Origin: Allorhizobium undicola ORS 992 = ATCC 700741
Lineage (GTDB): Bacteria > Pseudomonadota > Alphaproteobacteria > Rhizobiales > Rhizobiaceae
DNA length: 64,000 nt
Reading direction: 5' to 3'
Assembly (NCBI RefSeq): GCF_000621665.1
Contig: NZ_JHXQ01000002.1
Location: forward strand, 124,001 to 188,000
Below, in pieces: positions 58,041-64,000 of this stretch (its first letter is position 1; the number at the start of each line of letters is the position of its first letter). Below the pieces are notes generated by a model. The model had not been told where the DNA came from. It saw only the letters and a list, made by a program, of their open reading frames with translations, and made no database searches. The position numbers and the translations under genes were made by a program.

Positions 58041-59344
58041 GCGGGCTGATGATTGCAGCGCCTCATTCCGGCGCAGGCAAGACCACGGTAACACTGGGCC
58101 TGTTGCGCGCGCTCAGGCAGACGGGCATTCCGCTTGCGCCGGGCAAGGCCGGGCCGGATTATATAGACCCTGCGTTCCACGCTGCCGCCAGTGGCGAAAC
58201 CTGCCTGAATTTCGATGCCTGGGCCATGCGTTCACCGCTGCTTCTGGCCAATGCCAGCCTGCATCGCGGCGGCGGCAGGTTGCTGGTTGTCGAGGCCATG
58301 ATGGGGCTTTTCGACGGCGCTGCCGATGGCAGCGGATCGGCGGCGGATCTGGCGCAATTGCTCGGGCTTTCCGTTGTTCTCGTCGTCGATTGCGCCAGCA
58401 TGTCGCATTCAGTGGCGGCACTGGTCAAGGGCTTTGCCGATTTTCGCCCCGGTCTTCTGGTGGCGGGCGTCATTCTCAACCGGGTTGGCAGCGCAAGGCA
58501 TGAAGCCATGCTGCGACAGGCCCTCGATGCCATTGGCATGACCGTCTTCGGCGTTCTTGGCCGTGATGACGCGCTTGCCCTGCCGCGCCGTCATCTCGGT
58601 CTCGTACAGGCGGCGGAACATGCCGAACTGGAGCGCTTTATCGACCATGCTGCCGCAAAGGTTGCGGCGGGCTGCGATCTGCCGGAACTGGTCAAGGCGG
58701 CGAAACTCATGCCCGACCCCGCGGCCGAAGCGGATTTCCCGCGCTTGGCCCCGCCCGGACAGCAGGTGGCCGTGGCGCGGGATGGGGCCTTTGCCTTCTG
58801 CTACGATCATATGCTGATGGACTGGAAACGGCGCGGGGCAGAGATCACCGTGTTTTCGCCGCTTCGAAACGAGGCCCCGGCAGCCGATGCCGATGCCATT
58901 TACCTGCCCGGCGGCTATCCGGAGCTTCATGCGGAAACGCTTGCCCATGCCGAAAGCTTCAAGGCCGCCATGCGGGAGGCGGCTTCTCGCTCGAAGCGGA
59001 TTTTCGGCGAATGCGGCGGCTATATGGTGCTGGGAGAAGCGCTGGTGGATGCCGCAGGGCAGGGGCATGAGATGCTTGGCCTTTTGCCGCTTGTCACCAG
59101 TTTCGCGGTTAAGAAGCGCCATCTCGGCTACCGGCGGCTTGCCCCTTTGCAGAGCGATTTTTTCCCGGCACCCATGACGGCCCACGAGTTTCATTACTCC
59201 ACCGTCCAGTACGAAGGGCAGGCGGACAGGCTGTTCAGCGCAGAAGATGCGCTTGGGGAAAAACTCGGAAATGTAGGGCTGCGACGCGGTTCGGTTGCTG
59301 GCTCCTACATGCATCTCATCGATCTGGCGGGAGATGGCGCATGA
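58037..59344 (+). CDS. cobB: Cobyrinic acid a,c-diamide synthase
   Basis: A 435-aa ATP- and glutamine-dependent amidase. The N-terminal P-loop domain has IAAPHSGAGKTTVTLGLLRA and KAGPDYIDPAFHAAASGE. The C-terminal glutamine amidotransferase domain has YLPGGYPELHAETLA and the nucleophile Cys in FGECGGYMVLGEAL, ending with HEFHYSTVQYEG. It overlaps cobC by four bases. Confidence 0.96.
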   Translation: MSGLMIAAPHSGAGKTTVTLGLLRALRQTGIPLAPGKAGPDYIDPAFHAAASGETCLNFDAWAMRSPLLLANASLHRGGGRLLVVEAMMGLFDGAADGSGSAADLAQLLGLSVVLVVDCASMSHSVAALVKGFADFRPGLLVAGVILNRVGSARHEAMLRQALDAIGMTVFGVLGRDDALALPRRHLGLVQAAEHAELERFIDHAAAKVAAGCDLPELVKAAKLMPDPAAEADFPRLAPPGQQVAVARDGAFAFCYDHMLMDWKRRGAEITVFSPLRNEAPAADADAIYLPGGYPELHAETLAHAESFKAAMREAASRSKRIFGECGGYMVLGEALVDAAGQGHEMLGLLPLVTSFAVKKRHLGYRRLAPLQSDFFPAPMTAHEFHYSTVQYEGQADRLFSAEDALGEKLGNVGLRRGSVAGSYMHLIDLAGDGA

Positions 59345-60351
59345 GCGGCAGCGGCATTGCGCATGGTGGCGGGCTTGCCGCCGCCGCTCTCCTTCATGGA
59401 GGCCGGGTCGAGGATTGGCTGGATCTTTCAACGGGTATAAACCCCTGCCCACCCGCTCTTGGCGCAATCGATCCCCGCGCCTGGCACCGCTTGCCCGACC
59501 GCGAGCGGGAAGATGCCGCCCGCCATGCCGCCCGGAGCTTTTATGGTTGTGGGGCAAATATCCCGCTTCCGGTTCCCGGCACGCAGGCGGCTATCCAGCT
59601 TTTGCCGCAACTCCTGGAAAAGGGTGCCCGCGCCGCCATTCTCTCGCCAACCTATGGCGAATATGCCCGCTGCCTTGCGCGGGCAGGCCATGATGTCGAT
59701 GCCGTGGCCGGGCTGGATGAGATTGGGCCAAAGCACGGCCTTGCCGTGATCGTCAATCCAAACAACCCGACGGGACGGAAAATCCCGGCCACCAGCCTGC
59801 TGGCCTTGGCTGAGCGCATGGCCGCGACCGGCGGTTTGCTGGTGGTGGATGAAGCCTTTGCCGATGCCGAGCCGGAATTTTCCCTGGCCAGCCACGCCGC
59901 AACACAGCCCAACCTCCTGATCTTTCGCTCCTTCGGCAAGTTTTTCGGACTTGCGGGGCTTCGTCTCGGATTTGTAATTGCAGGCCCTGCCATTGTGCAA
60001 GCCATGTCCGAAGCCTTGGGGCCGTGGCCGGTTTCCGGCCCGGCGCTCAGCGTGGCAATCGATCTGTTCGCTCGCGGTGGAAGCCTCGTTGCCGCAAGGA
60101 TTGCCGAGAGGCGAAAAGCCCTTCAAGCCGTTCTCGACAGGCATGACATGACGGTGATCGGCGGCACGGCGCTTTTTGCGCTGGTGGAAGACGAAAGGGC
60201 GCAAGCTCTGCAAGAGCATCTCTGCCGCGCCCATATTCTTACGCGGGCCTTTGATTATGCGCCGCATTGGTTGCGGATCGGTCTTGCGCCGGACGAGGCG
60301 GGGGATGACCGGTTCGACGCTGCATTGGCGGCGTGGAAAGCCCTTGCATGA
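59341..60351 (+). CDS. cobC: CobC, threonine-phosphate decarboxylase-like aminotransferase
   Basis: A 336-aa PLP enzyme of fold type I that supplies the aminopropanol arm of B12. It has HGGGLAAAALLHGGRVEDWL and DLSTGINPCPP at the N-terminus, VIVNPNNPTGRKIP, VVDEAFADAEPE, and the PLP Lys in FRSFGKFFGLAGLRLGF. It overlaps cobD by four bases. Confidence 0.94.
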   Translation: MSGSGIAHGGGLAAAALLHGGRVEDWLDLSTGINPCPPALGAIDPRAWHRLPDREREDAARHAARSFYGCGANIPLPVPGTQAAIQLLPQLLEKGARAAILSPTYGEYARCLARAGHDVDAVAGLDEIGPKHGLAVIVNPNNPTGRKIPATSLLALAERMAATGGLLVVDEAFADAEPEFSLASHAATQPNLLIFRSFGKFFGLAGLRLGFVIAGPAIVQAMSEALGPWPVSGPALSVAIDLFARGGSLVAARIAERRKALQAVLDRHDMTVIGGTALFALVEDERAQALQEHLCRAHILTRAFDYAPHWLRIGLAPDEAGDDRFDAALAAWKALA

Positions 60352-61358
60352 CGGAGCAACTTCTCCTGCTTCTTGCCGCATTGCTGCTGGATCGGGCCGT
60401 GGGCGACCCACCCTGGCTCTGGGCCCGCCTGCCGCATCCGGTCGTGCTGTTTGGCAAGGCGATCAGCCTTTGCGATCGCCTGTGGAACAGGCCGATGACA
60501 CTGTCCGACGGACACGAACATTCTCGGCGGCAAAGGCGGCGAAACACTTTGAGGGGCGTTTTCGCAATCACTGTTCTGCTTGCGTTGGCGCTGGCCGTCG
60601 GGGCGGTTCTGCATTGGGTCTTCAGGCTTGCCGGACCACCGGGCCTTGTGCTGGAAGTGGTGCTGACGGCTATTTTTCTTGCGCAGAAAAGCCTGCTGGA
60701 TCATGTCTCGGCGGTGGCCGTGGCGCTGCGTCGGAACGGGATTTCGGGTGGGCGTTACGCGGTTTCCATGATTGTCGGGCGCGATACAAGTGCACTGGAC
60801 GAGGCGGGAATTTGCCGCGCAGCCCTTGAGAGCCTTTCAGAGAATTTTGCCGATGGCGTCGTTGCGCCCGCCTTGTGGTATGGCCTTTTGGGGCTGCCCG
60901 GCATCATGGCTTACAAGATGCTGAACACGGCCGATTCAATGATCGGCCACAAGAATGAAAAGTACCAGGACTTCGGCTGGGCAGCGGCCCGGCTGGATGA
61001 TCTGGCGAACTGGCCCGCAGCACGGCTTTCCGGCTGGCTGATCGTGCTCGCTGCCGCCGTAAACGATGGACGGCAGGCGGCGGCCCGAACGCTTGCCGTG
61101 ATGCTGGCGGATCACGGCCTGCACCGCTCTCCCAATTCCGGCTGGCCGGAGGCTGCCTGCGCGGGCGCCCTTGATGTGGCGCTGGCCGGTCCGCGTGTCT
61201 ACAATGGTGAGCGCGTGAACGAACCCATGATGAACGCCGCAGGCCGCCGAGACATTTCCGCCGGGCATGTCGTCCGTGGCCTGATGCTGATCGACCGGGC
61301 CTTTCAAGGCTTGATTGCCGCCACGCTGATTGCGGTCTTTCTGCTGGCCGCAGGTTGA
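60348..61358 (+). CDS. cobD: Adenosylcobinamide-phosphate synthase (CobD/CbiB)
   Basis: A 336-aa inner-membrane protein that attaches the aminopropanol arm to the corrin ring. It shows LDRAVGDPPWLWARLPHPVV, IVGRDTSALDEAGICRAALE, SLSENFADGVVAPALWYGLL, MLNTADSMIGHKNEKYQDFG and DDLANWPAARLSGWL, all typical. The ATG at 60348 lies in an ATGA overlap with cobC. mgtE follows 61 bases later on the same strand. Confidence 0.96.
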   Translation: MTEQLLLLLAALLLDRAVGDPPWLWARLPHPVVLFGKAISLCDRLWNRPMTLSDGHEHSRRQRRRNTLRGVFAITVLLALALAVGAVLHWVFRLAGPPGLVLEVVLTAIFLAQKSLLDHVSAVAVALRRNGISGGRYAVSMIVGRDTSALDEAGICRAALESLSENFADGVVAPALWYGLLGLPGIMAYKMLNTADSMIGHKNEKYQDFGWAAARLDDLANWPAARLSGWLIVLAAAVNDGRQAAARTLAVMLADHGLHRSPNSGWPEAACAGALDVALAGPRVYNGERVNEPMMNAAGRRDISAGHVVRGLMLIDRAFQGLIAATLIAVFLLAAG

Positions 61359-61419
61359 CTTCGCGCGCTTGCGCACCATTCTGCGCTCAAGAGACAATGC
61401 GTTGAGTCTGAGCGGGGGC

Positions 61420-62841
61420 ATGATGAGTGAGATCGAGGAAGAGCTGCGCCCCAAGGACCAGACGGAAGACGAGCGCGACGACATTTATGACGAGGATGGC
61501 TCCGTTCGAAACGACTTCCTGTCGCTCGTCTGTGCCGCCATTGCCGATCGCGATGTGCTTTATCTGCGCAATCACGTTGCCAAGCTGCATGAATCCGAAC
61601 TCGGCCATCTGATCCAAGCTATTCAGCCGGATCAGCGTCTTGCGCTGGTGCGTCTGCTGGGCGACGATTTCGACATGACGGCCCTGACCGAGGTGGATGA
61701 AGCCATCCGCCTCCAGATCGTCGAGCAGATGCCGAACGAGCAGATCGCGGCTGCCATCGGCGAACTCGATTCCGACGATGCCGTCTACATTCTCGAAGAT
61801 CTGGACAAGGAAGACCGGGAAGAAATTCTCGCCCAGCTTCCCTTTACGGAGCGTGTGCGCCTGCGCCGGGCGCTGGATTATCCCGAAAGCTCGGCTGGCC
61901 GGCGTATGCAGACGGAATTCGTCGCCGTGCCACCCTTCTGGACTGTGGGCCAGACCATTGATTACATGCGCGACGAGGAGGAACTGCCGGAAAGTTTCAC
62001 GCAGATTTTCGTCATCGATCCGACCTTCCGGCTGCTGGGCGCCGTTGATCTCGATCGCATTCTGCGCACCAAGCGCACGATGAAGATCGAAACCATCATG
62101 CGCGAAACCAACCACCCCATTCCGGCGCAAATGGACCAGGAAGAGGCCGCCCAGCTTTTCGAGCAATACGACCTTCTCTCCGCCGCCGTGGTGGACGAGA
62201 GCGACCGGCTGGTCGGGGTGCTGACCATCGACGATGTGGTGGACGTTATTCAGGAAGAGGCGGAAGAAGACATCATGCGCCTGGGCGGCGTGGGTGACGA
62301 AGAGCTTTCCGACACCATTCCGGAAACGTCGCGCTCGCGCGTGCCATGGCTTCTGGTCAATCTGCTGACCGCATTTCTGGCGGCTTCGGTCATCTCGCTG
62401 TTCGAGGCCACCATCGAGCAGATCGTGGCGCTGGCCGTTCTCATGCCCATTGTTGCAGGCATGGGCGGCAATGCCGGATCGCAAACCATGACCGTGACAG
62501 TGCGCGCGCTCGCCACCCGCAATCTCGACATTCACAACGCCTTTCGCGTGGTGCGCCGTGAGGTGGGGGTCGGCCTGCTCAACGGGTTGATCTTCGGCGT
62601 GTTGATCGGCGTTGTCGCCGGTCTGTGGTTTCACGACGCCAATATCGGCGGCATCATCGCCACCGCCATGCTGATCAACATGCTGGCTGCGGCGCTGGCG
62701 GGCATCATGATCCCGCTGCTGCTTGACCGGTTCAATATCGACCCGGCGGTTGCGTCTGCGGTTTTCGTCACGACCGTTACGGATATAACCGGATTCTTCT
62801 CCTTCCTCGGGCTGGCAACCTGGTGGTTCGCCATCTCCTGA
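61420..62841 (+). CDS. mgtE: MgtE-type magnesium/cobalt transporter
   Basis: A 473-aa divalent cation channel. An acidic helical N-domain (residues about 20-150) with the DDAVYILEDLDKEDREEILA region is followed by a CBS pair (about 155-275; FVIDPTFRLLGAVDLDRIL and VVDESDRLVGVLTIDDVVDV). Five transmembrane helices follow, with MPIVAGMGGNAGSQTMTVTV forming the pore region. MgtE proteins carry Mg2+ and can carry Co2+. Its place right after the cob operon makes a cobalt role possible, but this is inference. Start at either ATG of ATGATG (61420 or 61423). Confidence 0.94.
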   Translation: MMSEIEEELRPKDQTEDERDDIYDEDGSVRNDFLSLVCAAIADRDVLYLRNHVAKLHESELGHLIQAIQPDQRLALVRLLGDDFDMTALTEVDEAIRLQIVEQMPNEQIAAAIGELDSDDAVYILEDLDKEDREEILAQLPFTERVRLRRALDYPESSAGRRMQTEFVAVPPFWTVGQTIDYMRDEEELPESFTQIFVIDPTFRLLGAVDLDRILRTKRTMKIETIMRETNHPIPAQMDQEEAAQLFEQYDLLSAAVVDESDRLVGVLTIDDVVDVIQEEAEEDIMRLGGVGDEELSDTIPETSRSRVPWLLVNLLTAFLAASVISLFEATIEQIVALAVLMPIVAGMGGNAGSQTMTVTVRALATRNLDIHNAFRVVRREVGVGLLNGLIFGVLIGVVAGLWFHDANIGGIIATAMLINMLAAALAGIMIPLLLDRFNIDPAVASAVFVTTVTDITGFFSFLGLATWWFAIS

Positions 62842-62974
62842 CGTGCTTGAGGTGCCCTGCCTTATCGGCAGAAAGCCGCCTCTGGCCGGCTTTCTTCCAC
62901 GCTGTGCTGCTATCAAACTTCTCTTTTCATGCATTTGTGTATGGAAGGCCGATTTCGCAAATGGCGGGTCGAAA

Positions 62975-62996
62975 TTGACTTTTACGTCAAGGTCAA
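62975..62996. promoter_or_regulatory. Palindromic MerR-type operator over a promoter
   Basis: TTGAC-N12-GTCAA with a central TTTACGTCAA; the halves agree at most positions. The left TTGACT can act as a -35 box with TAAAAT as -10 after a 16-base spacer. It lies 32 bases before the merR start, so the regulator probably controls itself. Confidence 0.6.
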
Positions 62997-63027
62997 TAAA
63001 ATAGCGAAAAACAGAGGCATTCCGGCA

Positions 63028-63414
63028 TTGAAGAAGTTTTACAGCATCACGGAGCTTACGCGCGAATTTGGCGTCTCCACCCGCACCCTTCGGTTCTACG
63101 AGGATGAGGGGTTGCTGAATCCTGAGCGCCGCGGCCGCACCCGGCTTTACCGCGCGGCGGACCGGCGCCTGCTACAGGAAATATTGCGCGGACGGCGCAT
63201 TGGCTTCACCATAGCCGAAATTCGCGAAATCGTCCATGTTTACAAGGAGCCGCCCGGAGAGATCGGTCAGCTGAAGCTGATGATGAAGCGCATCGATGAA
63301 AAACGCGAAGAGCTTCGCCAGAAGCGCAAGGACATTGAGGAAACCTTGAGTGAACTGGATCAGGCCGAGGAAGCCTGTCTTACGCGCCTTGTCGAGATTG
63401 GCGTGGGTAGCTAA
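63028..63414 (+). CDS. MerR-family transcriptional regulator
   Basis: A 128-aa DNA-binding protein. The winged helix starts at once: KKFYSITELTREFGVSTRTL, RFYEDEGLLNPERRGRTRLY, then RRLLQEILRGRRIGFTIAEI, followed by a dimerisation coiled coil (RIDEKREELRQKRKDIEETL). No metal-binding Cys cluster is seen; the sole Cys near the C-terminus (EEACLTR) is not in a known sensor motif. It resembles LiuR-like regulators of amino and fatty acid breakdown. The start is a TTG at 63028, since the family begins (M)KKFYTITEL and the operator lies in the upstream extension. Confidence 0.85.
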   Translation: MKKFYSITELTREFGVSTRTLRFYEDEGLLNPERRGRTRLYRAADRRLLQEILRGRRIGFTIAEIREIVHVYKEPPGEIGQLKLMMKRIDEKREELRQKRKDIEETLSELDQAEEACLTRLVEIGVGS

Positions 63415-63417
63415 AAT

Positions 63418-63460
63418 ATTTCGCGCAAAAGCGTGAAGCGGTTTTCCGTTCGCAACTGCG
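63418..63460 (+). repeat. Partial family C repeat
   Basis: ATTTCGCGCAAAAGCGTGAA, GCGGTTTTCCGTTCGCAACT: the first third of the family C unit, starting at the merR stop. Confidence 0.6.
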
Positions 63461-63477
63461 AAGATGCAAAGCATCAA

Positions 63478-63510
63478 GTCTTTCCGTACTCCACGGAAAT
63501 ACGGAAAGAC
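63478..63510. terminator. Stem-loop between merR and the ICMT-like gene
   Basis: GTCTTTCCGT and ACGGAAAGAC are perfect 10-base arms around a 13-base loop, between two convergent genes; an AT-rich stretch follows. Confidence 0.7.
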
Positions 63511-63573
63511 CTTCAATAAAACAGGCATTTGCAAACGCAACCTTGCGCTCACCCTGCCATGCTTGCTGATCGA

Positions 63574-64000
63574 TCAGATCCAGCGTCGGGTTCTGCGGCA
63601 ATACCGTTCGAAATCGACGCCGAACCGCAACAGCAGATGCATCTCCTCCTTTCGGATGGCAATCGAGGTGGTGACAAGAGCCGTCAACGGGGCGGCAAGC
63701 AACATCCACTCATTGCCAAAAATCAAGGCGCCGCCAATCATCAGCAGCGTATAGCTTAGGTAAATCGGATTTCGGGTATAACGGTAAGGCCCCTCAGTCA
63801 CCAGACGCCGCGCGCAGCGGTCCAGTCTCACCGGGGTATCGAGGCCAATCATCGTATTGACGGCCCAGAGATCCAGCGCCACCGCAAGCGTGGCGATCAG
63901 GCAGCCCGCAATCACGGGGAACAGCCCCTGCAATTGCAGCAGGGTGCCGGGTGCGATATATTGCTCCATAACGACGGACGCCATGCAGGCGCCGCCATAG
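63574..64000 (-). CDS. Isoprenylcysteine methyltransferase-like membrane protein, 5' end outside window
   Basis: At least 141 codons, open to the window edge. Two or three hydrophobic helices surround the SAM-binding motif LVTEGPYRYTRNPIYLSYTL, typical of the ICMT/PEMT family of membrane methyltransferases, and the C-terminal EEMHLLLRFGVDFERYCRRT. The ATG at 63982-63984 is probably internal, because the frame stays open upstream and relatives have a further N-terminal helix. The substrate is unknown; bacteria lack prenylated CAAX proteins. Confidence 0.85.
   Translation of the reverse strand, partial: YGGACMASVVMEQYIAPGTLLQLQGLFPVIAGCLIATLAVALDLWAVNTMIGLDTPVRLDRCARRLVTEGPYRYTRNPIYLSYTLLMIGGALIFGNEWMLLAAPLTALVTTSIAIRKEEMHLLLRFGVDFERYCRRTRRWI

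Overview
The window looks like a chromosome segment of an alphaproteobacterium of the Brucella/Ochrobactrum group (Hyphomicrobiales). The signs are full-length RecA (361 aa), CckA, a glnB-glnA pair, UvrA/Ssb and aerobic-type cob genes of rhizobial character, an alphaproteobacterial LexA box (GAAC-N7-GAAC), and many short palindromic intergenic repeats of the type known from Brucella and relatives. A LuxI-type synthase next to a LuxR regulator argues for an environmental Ochrobactrum-like member rather than classical Brucella. This assignment is inference; no 16S gene is present. No tRNA, rRNA or CRISPR array was seen.

Layout. 0-4.1 kb: 5' part of bcp (peroxiredoxin) and a YhdP/AsmA-like envelope protein. 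4.3-8.4 kb: DUF2865 exported protein, a luxR-luxI quorum-sensing pair and an exported three-repeat protein, all on the minus strand. 8.5-13.6 kb: nitroreductase plus flavin reductase, a DUF2336 protein, a small Cys-containing protein and an ABC exporter. 13.7-17.5 kb: glnA and glnB behind a sigma-54 promoter, divergent from the bifunctional NAD(P)HX repair enzyme. 17.6-17.9 kb: a MITE-like foldback element inserted into another repeat. 17.9-21.7 kb: uvrA and ssb diverging around a LexA box. 21.7-24.4 kb: a scrapyard of IS630, IS3 and IS5 remnants, a frameshifted glycosyltransferase, a small unknown gene and a possible phage tail fragment. 24.6-36 kb: bluB, a FliO-like membrane protein, cckA, psuG, psuK, recA, alaS. 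36-44.3 kb: marC, gyrA, rlpA, a DacA-like protein with two altered active-site motifs, tmk, holB. 44.7-52.4 kb: a tight minus-strand operon ppiD-trpD-trpC-moaC-moeA-PAP2, preceded by gltA. 52.7-55.2 kb: comEC. 55.3-61.4 kb: cobK, cbiD (minus) and cobA-cobB-cobC-cobD (plus), followed by mgtE. 63-64 kb: a MerR regulator with its own palindromic operator and a 3' fragment of an isoprenylcysteine-methyltransferase-like gene.

How it fits together. Most genes are housekeeping: DNA repair (uvrA, ssb, recA), replication (gyrA, holB, tmk), nitrogen sensing (glnB, glnA), envelope maintenance and cell-cycle phosphorelay (cckA). bluB (lower-ligand synthesis) and the cob genes (corrin ring and side-chain steps) serve the same vitamin B12 pathway from two loci. 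Several gene blocks stop where their usual rhizobial neighbours would begin (coaD after gyrA, metG after holB, lexA and gltX near comEC). Some of these joints carry dispersed repeats or IS debris, which suggests a rearranged chromosome. The most unusual signals are the nested MITE-like element with a clean 9-bp target duplication, the motif-degenerate DacA homologue, the lux pair with a palindrome between its genes, and a structured leader in front of bluB.
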